Made by a program: the position numbers and the translations under genes. Under the pieces are notes generated by a model. The model did no database searches. It was not told the DNA's origin and saw nothing but the letters and a program-made list of their open reading frames with translations. A DNA stretch of 64,000 nt, taken from contig NC_079241.1 in assembly GCF_028009165.1 (NCBI RefSeq), positions 868,001 through 932,000 on the forward strand, in the 5' to 3' direction. The stretch comes from Akanthomyces muscarius (lineage: Eukaryota > Ascomycota > Sordariomycetes > Hypocreales > Cordycipitaceae). Positions 12,400 through 23,491 of the stretch are shown here, one piece after another (position 1 is the stretch's first letter; each line of letters starts with the position of its first letter).

Positions 12400-14001
12400 T
12401 CAAGCGGCTTGCTCACCGCCCGCCGCCAGAGGAAACGCATGAGCCTCGAGGAGGCTGGACGAGGCGACAAAGCTGAAGCCGCCAAAGACGTCGTCCTTGG
12501 CCGAGGACGAGGGAGCAGCCCCCCACGGATCCTTGATGGTCATGACCGAGGGGCTGAGCGCGAGGTCGGTAAACTCGGGCGCAAAGTTCTCGGCGAGCTC
12601 GGGGTCGGTGATCATGGGCTGGATCGGGGGCTCGAGGTCGCGGGCGGCGAGCCTCTTCCAATCAATCTTGCGGAAGAAGCGGTGCGCCTTGAGCGTCTGC
12701 AGGTCCTTGGGCATGTTGGAGCCGAGGCGCTTGGTGGGGTCCTTGCGCAGCAGGCGCGTGAGCAGGTCCTTGGCGTCGGCGCTGAGAAAGTAGGGCAGCG
12801 ACAGCTTCTGCTTGACAATGTTGTCCTGGATCTTGGCGTGGTTCTGGCCGCGAAAGGGCGGGTTGCCCGTCATGAGGTCGTAGCCGAGGGCGCCAAAGGA
12901 CCACCAGTCGACGGGCTTGCCATACTTTTTGCCGAGGATGACCTCGGGCGCCATGTACTCGACGGTGCCGAGGAAGGAGTGGCAGTTCTCGCTCGACTCC
13001 TCGGCGCTGACCTTGGACAGGCCAAAGTCGGTGAGCAGCAGGTGGCCGTCGGCGTCGAGGAGGCAGTTCTCGGGCTTGAGGTCGCGGTAGACGACGCCGA
13101 GGTTGGTGTGCAGGTGGGCAATGGCGAGCAGCATCTCGGCCATGTAAAATGCGGCGACGGTCTCGGAGAACATCTTTTCCGTGTTGAGGTGGGTAAAGAG
13201 CTCGCCGCCCTGGCCGTACTCGAGAATCAGGTAGAGTTTCTCGTGGTCCTGGAAGGCGTAAAAGAGCTTGACCACAAAGGGGTGCCTATTGACAGACTCG
13301 AGGATCTGCCTCTCCGTCTTGGTCTGCTCGATGAGCTTTCGGTGGACAACCAACGACGCCTTCTTGAGCTGCTTCTGGGCGTAGAGTTTGCCAGTCGCAC
13401 GCTGCTTGACGAGGAGCACGGTGCCATAGGTTCCCTTGCCTAGACACCGCAAGGGCTCAAACTCCTCCGAAGTCATCTTGCGACGGGGATGAAGGCCGCC
13501 TTCGAGTGCCTCCATGATACCGGAGCGGTCGTGCACACTCTCGCTCACAAAGTCATGCTCGAGGTTGACTTCGTACTCGGTCGAGGCGGCCGTCGTCTCG
13601 GAGCCCTCGCTACCGGCCTCGCTCTGGGCGCCGTCGCGACTCTGGGAGCGGCTGCTGAGTTCGTGGCCCAGCGCGGAGCCGTTCTCCGGTGCTCCTCTTG
13701 CTGTATGCAGGCGTGTGACCGAGCTCGAGCGCGAGGCGGCAGCAGAATCGAGGCTGAGCGGGTCCATCTGCATGCGAAGCTTTGCGATGCCCGAGACGCT
13801 AGGCGAGGGCGTAGGACGCATGACGGGGCTGCAGTTGGCGCTGACGACGTCGTCGATACGGTGACGGCCGCGTCGATTGGCCTTGGGAAGCGTGACCCGG
13901 CCTGGACCTCCTCCATAGTCGGAATCCTCGTCACCAGACGTGACAGGCGTGCCAGGGAATCCGCGCACAATGCTGCGGGCGGCGGGGGTGGAGCCTATCA
14001 T
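12400..14001 (-). CDS. AGC-family Ser/Thr kinase, Psk1/S6 kinase-like
   Basis: Single exon, 533 aa. About 180 residues of Ser-rich, probably disordered N-terminus come first. The kinase domain follows (about 182-440): Gly loop GKGTYGTV, lysine in YAQKQLKK, catalytic loop YRDLKPEN, TDFGLSK, activation-loop Thr in SFLGTVEYMAPE. The AGC C-terminal extension follows, with a hydrophobic motif FGGFSF near residue 509 whose Ser fits the TOR-type phosphosite of S6 kinases. All catalytic residues are present. Family knowledge: fungal Psk1/Sck-type S6 kinases act downstream of TORC1 and a PDK1-type kinase to couple nutrients to translation. The exact orthologue (Psk1 versus Sck/Ypk group) is inferred from motifs only. 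It is transcribed alone. Confidence 0.9.
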   Translation of the reverse strand: MIGSTPAARSIVRGFPGTPVTSGDEDSDYGGGPGRVTLPKANRRGRHRIDDVVSANCSPVMRPTPSPSVSGIAKLRMQMDPLSLDSAAASRSSSVTRLHTARGAPENGSALGHELSSRSQSRDGAQSEAGSEGSETTAASTEYEVNLEHDFVSESVHDRSGIMEALEGGLHPRRKMTSEEFEPLRCLGKGTYGTVLLVKQRATGKLYAQKQLKKASLVVHRKLIEQTKTERQILESVNRHPFVVKLFYAFQDHEKLYLILEYGQGGELFTHLNTEKMFSETVAAFYMAEMLLAIAHLHTNLGVVYRDLKPENCLLDADGHLLLTDFGLSKVSAEESSENCHSFLGTVEYMAPEVILGKKYGKPVDWWSFGALGYDLMTGNPPFRGQNHAKIQDNIVKQKLSLPYFLSADAKDLLTRLLRKDPTKRLGSNMPKDLQTLKAHRFFRKIDWKRLAARDLEPPIQPMITDPELAENFAPEFTDLALSPSVMTIKDPWGAAPSSSAKDDVFGGFSFVASSSLLEAHAFPLAAGGEQAA

Positions 14002-15619
14002 GACGTGGGGATCGTGAAGTCGTGGTTATAAGTGTGTAGTCGTTGTGCCGAAACGGCAAAATAAAAAAAGAAATCAAAAATATCGCCCGCCCTCCTGCAG
14101 TAGATCAGGGTGGCAAGCGCGCAGGTAGGTCGCAATCGAGTCAATTCGAGCCACGACGTCGTTCGGGGTCCGCGCGCTTGGTGGTCTCGTCCTGGAGGAG
14201 GGTGTGGGCGTTGAGCTGGCTAGCAACACGCATCTGGTACTTGAAAAAAGCAGGTCGGGTTGTCGGTATATGCATTTGAAGGCGGGATGAAGAAAGAAGT
14301 TGGGGTTCTTTGTCGGTTTCGAAGGGCAGGTTCTGGTCACCAGGAGGTGTAGGGGGGAAAGAAAGAGGGCGGAGGGAGGATTGTTTCGGTGCGTCGGACG
14401 TGAGAAGACAGGTTTTTTTTTTGTGGCGCCGAGCTGCAACACGAGCCAAAGAGGCAAAAGCTGGCTCGCCTGTTCAGAAATGCATGTCAGCTTAGTGGCT
14501 CCTCCCGCGGGGGGGCTCTTCGAGGCTATTAGAGGCTACAGGCCTCTGTAGAATGCGGGGGATTCGCTGGAGCGCGCTGTTGGATGGCAAATGGGAAATG
14601 GATCGAGGATCGCTCGGGGCGCTAAAGCCTCACTAAGTTAGAGCCTCTGGCCTCCGTTAGTGCCTCTACTGGGTAGCCTCTCGCCTCCAGGTTCGCGTGC
14701 TGAGCCACAGCTGCATACTCGGGGAGCAGCGCAGCTTTGCCCAACGGTGGAGGAATTCCAAATGGGACGCGTCTCATGAGGCTTGTACTTTTGGCTTTCA
14801 TTTTTCACGCAGTCTTTCGCTGACATCTGCACAATGAAGAAAGCAAGGCCAGGCAGGCAACGCGTCCGTCTGTTGGCAGCCTGCACAGATCCTTCGCTCA
14901 GCCACACGCGGCGCAGCTGCCCGCCGCTAACCCCTAAATCGCTCAGTGAGTGGACGCCTAAATGCCCTGTGTACCTTGCCAGTGCGGCCCGTCGCGCCTG
15001 GTCTCACCAGCCCAGCATTCTCCCACTCCCAACTCCTCCAAACCATAACGTGACGAACAGATTCTGCCGGTGCCGCGCAACCAGGATCCTTCCTTGCAGT
15101 GGCTTTACCAGTATCGTGAGAAATGTCTCTGGTATCTCGCCATCCATCATCACTCACCAACTCCCACCAAATTCTTTAAATACAGTTCATCTCCGCGACG
15201 CGTCTCCCTCGATCCTGCATCCCCGCCGAGGGAGGCAAGCGCCCGTCCATGCTGCACCTGGCAAACAACTCACTGACCAGTCGTAACCATTCTCACATGA
15301 TTTCAAATCACCGCTGGTCCATTCTGAGTGCATCGTTTTTCGCCTTTCAGTGCCAGGTCCCCGAGACCCATGCGCCTTCAAGCAAGCCACGTCACTATCA
15401 CAGACAATGTGCAAACAAGGCTGCAATCCGTCTGCACGAGGCCGTATTGCCGTAACGTAGTACACATGCGGCATGCTCAAGCCAGCACCGCAGCAACAAC
15501 TCAGGAGCGTGCAGTCTTTAATATAGAGCTTTCGTGCCACGCTATGGCTCGCATTGGCTCTCCCGTTCTTTGTCCAACTTTGTATCATCGTCGTCCTAGT
15601 GCTGCTCCAAATCTCCGAT
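14002..15619. other. Divergent intergenic region between kinase and hydrolase
   Basis: About 1.6 kb that should contain both promoters. The part at 14490-14700 is rich in repeated GCCTC/GAGGC words, including the inverted pair AGAGGC..GCCTCT around 14530. No protein-coding frame here is convincing. Confidence 0.45.
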
Positions 15620-16813
15620 ATGCCTACTCTCTTGTGCCGCTTGGTGCAGCTGGTGCTCGCCGCGTCTGTCTGCTTGGCAATTCCAGCTCCGCCAGCCTGT
15701 GTTCGTCGTCCCCGAGTCCAGTGCCAGCATCTCATTATAAATCTTGAAGCCAGTGCTGCCAACAGGATAATCATACTAAACTTGACTGCGCTCAATGCGG
15801 CAGAGTTGATCCCCAAGGAACTGACCACCGTTGTGAATGCCGCTTCTATCAATATAACCGGCCAGTACCAGATCGCAGCAAACTACTGCGCGCCTCTGAT
15901 CGATGTTCCCGAGCGTCGTCAGACCCTCCAGATTTTAGTGCACGGCGTGACATACACAAAAACCTATTGGGCTGGCCCGGCCACACAAGATATTGGACCT
16001 GGTTCCACCAACCAGTCCTGGATGCACTATGCCGCAAAGCAAGGTTATCCTGTCCTCGCGGTAGACAGACTGTGCAATGGAGGGTCATCTCATCCCTCCG
16101 GCATCGCCGAGTGTCAGCTGCCTCTCGAAGCTGCCGTCGTCGAGAAAATCATACAAGCTGCCCGTGATGGCGCGCTCCCTGGCGTTGCCACCAAATTCGA
16201 CAAGATCATCTATGTCGGCCATTCGTACGGGTCCATGATCGGAAACTATATTGTACAGTCCAATCCAGCTGCCGTTGATCAGCTGCATCTGACCGGCTTC
16301 AGCGAGAGGCTCGTGTCCGGAACGCCTGGCATTATCCTGCGTCCAGGGTGGCAGCCTGCGTCTCTGTTGGATCCCGCGCGTTTTTTCGGTCTCGATCTCG
16401 GCTACATCATCGCGACGGATGAAAAAGGCTCCGAGAGCATGTACTTCACCGACGACATAGACCCGGCCGTGCTGGACTATGACTGGAAAACGCGAGGGTC
16501 GACGACGATTGGCGAGCTGATGACGTCGGTCCTTGGTCAGGTCTCGGCTCCGGAGTTCAAAGGCGACGTCTTCGTCGTCAATGGCGACGAGGACGCTCTT
16601 TTTTGCGCGTACGATCCCGCAGCTGCAGCGGCGGCCATTTTTGGCTCCTGCGAGGCCAGCCAGGCCAGCAAAGAAGTCGTCCTTTCCTTTCCGGTGGCTC
16701 GACGCTTTGGATATTTCAACCTGCCCAACACTGGTCACTCTCTCGGTCTCCATAGAGGCGCGTCTCGCGCCATTGCTGCATCACATCAATTCATGGCAGC
16801 AGCAGGCTTCTAA
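15620..16813 (+). CDS. Secreted alpha/beta-hydrolase
   Basis: Single exon, 397 aa from ATG at 15620. I chose this start because it begins a good signal peptide (LLCRLVQLVLAASVCLAIP), with cleavage near residue 20-25. Alpha/beta-hydrolase fold: oxyanion region near LVHGVTYTK, nucleophile Ser202 in GHSYGS, an acidic residue plausibly in VVNGDEDALF, and His in NTGHSLGLH. The catalytic triad therefore looks complete. Fungal relatives are mostly uncharacterised secreted hydrolases; substrate (ester, lactone or peptide) cannot be told. It is transcribed alone and divergently from the kinase. A long antisense frame over its 5' end is taken as a shadow. Confidence 0.82.
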   Translation: MPTLLCRLVQLVLAASVCLAIPAPPACVRRPRVQCQHLIINLEASAANRIIILNLTALNAAELIPKELTTVVNAASINITGQYQIAANYCAPLIDVPERRQTLQILVHGVTYTKTYWAGPATQDIGPGSTNQSWMHYAAKQGYPVLAVDRLCNGGSSHPSGIAECQLPLEAAVVEKIIQAARDGALPGVATKFDKIIYVGHSYGSMIGNYIVQSNPAAVDQLHLTGFSERLVSGTPGIILRPGWQPASLLDPARFFGLDLGYIIATDEKGSESMYFTDDIDPAVLDYDWKTRGSTTIGELMTSVLGQVSAPEFKGDVFVVNGDEDALFCAYDPAAAAAAIFGSCEASQASKEVVLSFPVARRFGYFNLPNTGHSLGLHRGASRAIAASHQFMAAAGF

Positions 16814-17633
16814 GAAGTCGCTCGGGATGACGTTTTGGTTGTGGGCATGTCTCAGGACGCATGCCAAGAAGCGCACTTGGTGTCGCCAATCATGCTTACG
16901 GGCGCTTGGAAGCGGTGCCAATTGGGTGTCTCAGTCAACGCGTTTGGTGCGCGTCTACATGGGGTGCAGGGTAGCAAGCCTCAGACGAGCTAATTCGGGA
17001 GTTGTGATGACTGTGCAATTACACGCGTGAATAAAATCAGCTTAGCCTTATGAATAGACATGAATAAATGATTTAATTTGAACAGCAAATATCTTGTTGT
17101 ATCGCTCAATTTGGACATGCTATCGATGTCTGCGAGAAACATCAGTCCGGTTTTGGGCCGGCACTTAAATGCTCAGAGCCTGCAGGTCGCATTATAGGAG
17201 GTTCGGCGCTGTTGAGTTTTGGCAATAGAGGGCGGCCTCAGAGCAGGAAATTTTAAATAGAAGATCATGTACCAGCCTGAGTTTACGTCGTTTCAACTTT
17301 TATTTACTTTTATTTACTTTCCAGCCATTGCGCTGTTGCCGACATTTTGCTGCAGGTTAGTCACTACAGCTGCCTGCTATGGGTAACTACCTACCTACAT
17401 ACTGGTGCAGTGTCGTCGCGACTGGTGGAGCACCAAGCTTCTTTTTTTTCAACCGCTTCTCTTCCAGCCAGCATCCGACGCTGCCTCATTGCAGCCCATA
17501 CCGTACCGCGCTAGCAACAGCGACCTTCTGGCATTGAATTCGCGATTTATCAAACTCACACAGCGCCATTTGACCTGCGACCCCCGACAACTGCTCGCGA
17601 GAGCAACGGTTTGATTCAGCCACACCCGCCAAG
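16814..17633. other. Intergenic region upstream of prp4
   Basis: Holds the 3' end of the hydrolase transcript and the promoter of the Prp4 gene. TATTTACTTT words repeat near 17300. No gene seen. Confidence 0.5.
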
Positions 17634-19187
17634 ATGATGCACCCGTCGAGGCAAGCGCGCGTCGATGACGAGCCCATGTCGGGCATTGCGCTCGAAGATC
17701 TCCCCGAGGATCACGACTACAACCTGCCTACAAATGTCGCTGGTGCCACGTCTGAAAAGGCGTCGGCCATCCTCAGCCAGCTCAATCGCAAACGCCTCGC
17801 AGCTACGATAGCTGTCCCTACCGACGATGGACGTGTACGAGCGAAGCTTCGTGAGATGGGCGAGCCCGTTACGCTTTTCGGAGAAGGCCCGGGCGACCGA
17901 CGAGACAGACTGCGCGAGCTCATGACCATTCAGGTCGAGCAGGCAGGCGGCGACGCTGCCGACGTCACAATGGAGGACGCCGAAGAGGACGAGGACGAGG
18001 CGGATGAGGAGTTTTACTCGCGCGGCGGCCAAGCGCTCCTCGAGGCGCGCATCAACATTGCCAAATACTCTCTGCCGAGGGCCAAGCAACGGACAGCCTT
18101 TCAGCGTCTCGAGTCCAAGATTCCCCTGCGCACGCAGGTCAAGTTCCGCAAGCAGATGAAGGAACGGCTGTCTGGGTTTGAACTCCAAGGCAGTCAGATT
18201 GTTGGTGAACGCCATATCAGTATGACGAGGATATCACCTAACAGCGAGCTCATCGCTGTCGGAAACTGGGGTGGACAGGTCAAGCTCCTTGGACTACAAA
18301 ACCTCGACGAAAAGATGACATATCGAGGACATACAAACAAGATTAGTGGCATATCTTGGCTTCCAGGCGCCACGCTACCAGAATCAAATGTTTCGTCCGG
18401 CTCAGTCAACTTTGCATCGGGTGGCGCTGAAGGCCTGGTCAACCTATGGTCCCTGGACCAAGACACTCCGCTCGCCACGCTGCAAGGCCACTCACAGCGC
18501 GTATGTCGCGTGGAATTCCACCCGTCGGGGAGATATCTTGCTTCAGCCTCGGAAGATACTTCGTGGCGACTCTGGGACGTCGAAACAAGCAAGGAGCTTC
18601 TGCTGCAAGAGGGCCACTCGAGGGGTGTCTACGCCGTCAGCTTCAACAACGACGGATCCTTAATAGCCAGCGCTGGCCTTGACAGCATCGGAAGAATATG
18701 GGATGTACGATCTGGAAGAACAGTCATGATTCTCGACGGCCACAAAGATGGCCACATCAAGCCCATTTATGCGCTTGACTGGAGCGCAGACGGACACCGA
18801 GTGCTGACTGGATCCGCCGACGGCTGGATCAAGTGTTGGGATGTTCGCAAGGTGCAAAGGACAGGAGGCGTTGGTGCCCACAGCAGCGCCATTTCAGATG
18901 TACGATGGTTTAAGGGCTTGGATGACCCGCTGGATGGCATTGCGCCGCCGGTGGACGACCAGGGCGTGCAGACCCCCAAGAAGACGGGCACCTTTGTGGT
19001 CTCGGCGGGCTTTGACCGCAATGTCAAAATCTTTTCTGCCGACGACTGGAGTTTGATCCAGACCCTGAGTGGCCATACAGGCCCAGTGACTTCTGCCGAC
19101 TACAGCAGAGACGGTAAATGGATTGTAAGCGGCGGCCACGACCGTACTGTGAAGCTGTGGGGACGGAACGACGGCGAGGCCGCATAG
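17634..19187 (+). CDS. prp4: U4/U6 snRNP splicing factor Prp4 (WD40)
   Basis: Single exon, 517 aa. The N-terminal half has the PRP4/SFM-type motif (about residues 65-100, with [15 protein letters not shown]) and a long acidic/helical segment. WD40 repeats start near residue 190 and run to the end, with many W-D/W-G dipeptides (WSLDQD, LWDVET, IWDVRSG, CWDVRKV, LWGRND). Size and order match U4/U6-associated Prp4 (human PRPF4). It binds Prp3 and the U4/U6 duplex in the tri-snRNP in the nucleus. The start is the first of two adjacent ATGs. An essential core gene with nothing odd. It must not be confused with the unrelated Prp4 kinase of fission yeast. Confidence 0.95.
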   Translation: MMHPSRQARVDDEPMSGIALEDLPEDHDYNLPTNVAGATSEKASAILSQLNRKRLAATIAVPTDDGRVRAKLREMGEPVTLFGEGPGDRRDRLRELMTIQVEQAGGDAADVTMEDAEEDEDEADEEFYSRGGQALLEARINIAKYSLPRAKQRTAFQRLESKIPLRTQVKFRKQMKERLSGFELQGSQIVGERHISMTRISPNSELIAVGNWGGQVKLLGLQNLDEKMTYRGHTNKISGISWLPGATLPESNVSSGSVNFASGGAEGLVNLWSLDQDTPLATLQGHSQRVCRVEFHPSGRYLASASEDTSWRLWDVETSKELLLQEGHSRGVYAVSFNNDGSLIASAGLDSIGRIWDVRSGRTVMILDGHKDGHIKPIYALDWSADGHRVLTGSADGWIKCWDVRKVQRTGGVGAHSSAISDVRWFKGLDDPLDGIAPPVDDQGVQTPKKTGTFVVSAGFDRNVKIFSADDWSLIQTLSGHTGPVTSADYSRDGKWIVSGGHDRTVKLWGRNDGEAA

Positions 19188-19649
19188 AGGGGCATTGTGA
19201 CGATGCCAGTCAAATCTAGAATAAAACAAAGATCACATAATACATAACGATACCCGAAATGAGCTGTCACAAATTTTGTTGATTCATTTTTACTTGCTTT
19301 TATCTTCGAGCGGAGGGGCCTTCCCAAGCTACACAGGGCGATGCTGGCACGGTGCTGAACCCAATCAGTGGCGAGTCACCTGATTGGCTGCTTGAGCTGC
19401 GCCAGTCCAGATCCATTCGCGCGTCATGGACCCCTGCGAAAGCCTTTAAACAATTGATAACCGTCAGCGCCGCTTCTCCCACCTTGGCCTCCCGTCAACT
19501 CTTCCAACGAAAGCGAATCGCTCCCCATGCGGCACACGGAGAATTCTTCTATCCTCTGCACCCGGCCGACATCAAACGCGTATACGAGGCTGTCCCAACA
19601 CATTTGAAAGCCAGCCCCCTTCGCCCAACACTCTACGACGTCGCAAGCC
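19188..19649. promoter_or_regulatory. Promoter and leader of the cyclin gene
   Basis: A 462-bp gap between two plus-strand genes, containing the prp4 3' end (A+T-rich) and the cyclin promoter and leader. The part just before 19650 is C/A-rich, as expected of a fungal 5' leader. No other feature seen. Confidence 0.4.
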
Positions 19650-21049
19650 ATGGCTAGCATCGATCGATACCGACCTCCGCGCGAGGGCTACCAGCCGCCT
19701 GTTGTGGCCAATCCCCCTCGACAAGAGCAGCAGTCATCGTCGCGATCGCCTGCTCCACGCCGCGAGGTGCCTCCTGCGGCGCCGACGCCGCCTCAGCTGC
19801 TCTCTCGCAATTCGCCGCCGCGCTCCCAGGTCGTCTCTGGCCAGCACACGCCTGCCGCCGCGGCAGCACCGTCCGGATCGCAAACGCCCACTTCTCTCAT
19901 GAACCAGTGGTCGTTTACGCCGGCCGAGGTGCTGAGCACGCCGTCCGTGATTGACGGCATCTCACCCGAGGAGGAGCGGCTGCGGCGGGCCAAGGGTGTC
20001 AACTTTGTCTACCAGGCCGGCGTCATGCTTGACCTCCCGCAGATAACGCTGTGGGTGGCGGGCGTGTTTTTCCATCGATTCTACATGCGCTGCAGCATGG
20101 TGCAGGAAAAGGGTGGCATACATCACTATGTAAGTACAAGGAGGAGCGACAGAAAAAATTGCAGCACGCCTGAGAAACCAAGACTGACGCCGGCCCTTTG
20201 CAGAACATAGCGGCAACCGCACTATTCCTCGCCAACAAGGTCGAAGAAAACTGCCGCAAGACAAAGGACATTATCATCGCCGTCGCCAAGGTCGCGCAGA
20301 AGAATGCCAAGCTCATCATCGACGAGCAGAGCAAGGAGTACTGGCGCTGGCGCGACAGCATCCTCATCCACGAGGAGCTGATGCTGGAGCAGCTCACCTT
20401 TGACATGATGGTCGACAACCCGTACCGCAACCTCTTTGAGCTCCTCGGCAAGCTCGACATTGTGCACAACAAGCACCTGCGGCAGGCGGCGTGGGCCTTC
20501 TGTAACGACGCCTGCCTGACGGCGCTGCCGCTGCTTATCGAGGCGCGCGACGTCGCCATCAGCGCCATCTTCTTCGCCAGCGCCCACACCAACCAGCAGA
20601 TTGACGACGTACGCGGCGAGCCCTGGTGGCGCTACCTGCGCGGCGACGAGGCCCGATGCGCCAAGGCCGTCGAGGTGATGCGTCAGTTCTACACGGAGAA
20701 TCCGCTCAGGAAGCAGAACCCGTCGCTGCCGTCGCCGGCCTTTCATCTGGAGCACACGCGACGACGCCACGGCGGCGACGCCCTCGGAGCGAACGAGGGG
20801 CTGCTGTCACCGAGTAATAATGCGAGCACGCCGCTGGATAGAGGCAGTCGCAGTCCGGCGGCGCTGGCACGGACGAATGGTGATGGAGGCAGCGAGAGGA
20901 GGGCGGAGCCGCCGCGCTCTCAGCCGGATGGCTACACGCCGAGATCGCCGGCCAAGAGGAAAGAGGCCGAGGCTGAGACGCCTGGTGACGGCGGCCGGTC
21001 GGAAAAGCGCGCCAGGCTATCGGAGGATGAGGGCGAGGTGGAGGAGTAG
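19650..21049 (+). CDS. Transcription-type cyclin (cyclin T/K, Pch1/Bur2-like)
   Basis: Two exons, 19650-20129 and 20204-21049 (441 aa), joined by a 74-bp phase-0 intron (GTAAGT..TTTGCAG). The N-terminal 110 residues are Pro/Ser/Ala-rich. Two cyclin folds follow (about 115-340): the first has WVAGVFFHRFYMR and, across the splice site, NIAATALFLANKVEE with the conserved Lys/Glu pair; the second has AWAFCNDACLTALPLL. A disordered C-terminus of about 100 residues holds basic (PAKRKE) and acidic stretches. This layout fits cyclins that activate Cdk9/Bur1-type kinases and phosphorylate the RNA polymerase II tail, as fission yeast Pch1. Assignment to T/K rather than L or C type is from overall look only. 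Confidence 0.88.
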
Positions 21050-21641
21050 CCGTAATGAATCATTGGGGTGGCCTTTTTGGAACGTCCTTCTACTTTTGAT
21101 ATATTACGTTTGTTTACGGGACATGCATAGCGGCGTTTGGGTATACCTGGGAATTCGTTTTACTGCCACATTGTTCTCGTGGCGGGCAGGCCTTTTGCTC
21201 TTCACGACCCTTTTCGGTAGGACGCTCGAAGCATCATCTTCTGGTGAATAAAGACAGCCCGTGTTGATAGGAGAATGGGGGTTTTTTTTTGGGAACAAAT
21301 GAATCCGAGAACGAGATGGAGTAAAGCGCAAGTAGTCTGCCAAGAGCAGTGCTGGCTCTACATAGCTCTTTGGCGTAGTATAGCAAAGGAATCGGCTTTC
21401 CGCTATCGTTACAAACTATCAGTGCGCTGAGACTTCGCCCAAAGGCTTTATGACGGGAAAGCATGATATTCATTGGACAAGGGCTAAGCTGAATAGCATT
21501 CTGGAAAGTTGTCCTGAGTCGTCATGAACCGTGATACGTCTAGCCCCTCATCTCGGCAAAAGCTGAGATGCGAAGGTCTTGAATTCTTGGACCGTACGCG
21601 GCCGTCCTTCGTCTGACGCTTAGCAGCGCAGAGGCGCGGAT
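21050..21641. other. Convergent intergenic region
   Basis: Lies between the 3' ends of the cyclin gene (plus) and the ketosamine kinase gene (minus), so it should carry both terminators. A T9 run occurs near 21280. No gene seen. Confidence 0.5.
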
Positions 21642-22870
21642 TCAATCTTCAACTTCGAAACCATATTTGTTGAGCAAGTAGCGAAAGTCATTCAAGACGC
21701 TAATAAAGCAGTCATTTATCAAGCCACTTTTTTGTTTGCAGGCGCAGAAGGAAGAACTCACTCAATACGAGACTGGGCGTTTGGAACACAGGTCGAGTAC
21801 ATCAAGTTGGTCTTTGCACTGTACAGTCTGATGCGATCCCCGGTCTCGTCGTCATGGTCGCCAAACTCTTTCAAATAAGCGGAAATGTAGCCGTCGCGGC
21901 TAAAGACATGCCTCGCCGCCCTCCACATTCCCATTTCCATCTCGTGATGGCCGTAGTAGGCTGCACAGTCAAAAATCCAAAGCTCCTTGGTCACGGCATC
22001 TGTGCCCACGTTGCCCTCCCACATGTCTCCGTGGATCAAGGTCGGCACGATCTTGCTTCCATCTTGCTCAGGCACGCCCAAAAGACGCGGGATCAGACGA
22101 GACTGAACCTGCTGGTGCGCCTTTTGCAGAGGGGCCCATACACCGTTGGCCTCTGTGTCCTGACGATGCGCTTCTGCCAAAAGTTTGGAGAAAAATGACG
22201 CCCAGTTGGCGTCCCAGCCTACGGACTGCAGCCGAGCCCCGTCAAAGGTCTGGACAGGGAAGCCAAACTTGCCGCCCGTGGCATCGGCTTGGACCTGGCT
22301 GCGCCGGTGCAGCTCTGCCACTCTCTTTGCCAGCTTGCTCGGATCGACCAGCTGGGAGCAAAAGTCTTTAAACTCCATGAGCAAGAAGTACCAGTCGTTT
22401 CCTGTGTCGGCGAGCTTCCCCCAGGCGATCGGCTTGATGACAAATTCGGGCGAAAGCTTCCAGAGCTCCGTCATGCCAGTAAACTCCCCGAAGAGCTGCT
22501 GTCGACCGAGCTCACCTGGTACATACTGGTAAAGTTTCAACAAAAACCCCCCGAGAAAATTGCTTTCTCACCTTCAAGAAATATGGGATTGTTGTGCCGT
22601 TTTGAACCGTCACTACCTTGGCAGTGAATGACCAACCGGATTGTCCATGTCGCTGCCCATAGGCGCGTTCAATATCTTGCGGTAGCACTGGATTTTGTCA
22701 AAATGTCTGTACGAGGTGTGACTGGTTGTCGACATGCCTTTGAGTACAGCCGAATCGACGGGAAACTGGTCCTGGTTAGTTTCTTTCAGGGCGTCAATTT
22801 CATTCTGAATGGCGGTAATGTTCTCGAGGGGCTTTGCGACTGCAGTGCCTGGAACGCTCGGCGATGCCAT
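21642..22870 (-). CDS. Fructosamine/ribulosamine-3-kinase-like protein
   Basis: Multi-exon gene read from ATG 22870 to stop 21642. Supported pieces: an N-terminal exon from 22870; a segment ending at 22572 with GWSFTAKVV and NGTTIPYFLK; a 46-bp intron (22571-22526); the main exon 22525-21762; a 62-bp intron; and a last exon 21699-21642 ending FEVED. One further intron must lie between about 22770 and 22660, because the N-terminal exon and the GWSFTAK segment are in different frames; its exact borders are unclear. Kinase motifs: catalytic LIHGDMWEGN and metal-binding FDCAAYYGHHEMEM, both typical of the fructosamine-kinase family. These enzymes phosphorylate sugar moieties on glycated amines for deglycation, in the cytosol. 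It sits beside the biosynthetic cluster, but the family is a normal fungal housekeeping one. Confidence 0.82.
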
Positions 22871-23491
22871 CGGTGCGACAATTAAGGGACAAGAAGCCTA
22901 GTTCACGAGATGAATCCTTCGATGGGAGAAACCAACTTGTTCCGGCTGAAGAGGGTGTAAATGCATATACGGGGGTAACACAAGAGTAGGCGGGGTGGCT
23001 AATGTAAATGCACGTTGACAAGGAGATAGATTACTTATTTTAATCAGCAATAACTTGATGATGCTTTAAAAAGCTCCCAAAATTAATGGAATCTTTCTTC
23101 ATGTTTCATGGATGCATATTTATAAAATTCCATTTTGCTTTAGCTGCCCTTTGTGACATGAATCGTTGCAGTGGATGAGCGCCACCAGTACCTGGCAGGC
23201 TTAGCAGCCATAATAACGGCCAGTTTTGCCCACATTACAAATAAAATAGACAAAAAGTAGCATTTAGCGAAATATATGTACTGATATACTTTACATTTTA
23301 ATCTTGCAAGATTGATGCCCGAAGTACATCACCGTAGTTTGAAGACGAGCTGCTGATTGCGAATAAAGAAGGCGGGAAGAGGAAAAACAGAAGAGCGCAC
23401 GTGACTGATTTGCAGTGGAAAATCCTGTTAACAAGACAGTTGTCCAAAGTTTCTATTAAAGTAAGCCTCTATATAGCCAAAACCTTTCGTA
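22871..23491. other. A+T-rich intergenic border of the cluster
   Basis: A+T-rich, particularly 23030-23320 and 23440-23490. No coding frame. It separates the kinase promoter from the 3' end of the NRPS gene and probably marks the left border of the biosynthetic cluster. Confidence 0.45.

Noticed and set aside
12373..13443. 356-codon plus-strand frame opposite the kinase
   Set aside because: Antisense shadow caused by G/C-ending codons of the kinase gene.
15187..15852. 221-codon minus-strand frame
   Set aside because: Antisense to the 5' end of the secreted hydrolase and its leader; no domain, so a shadow.
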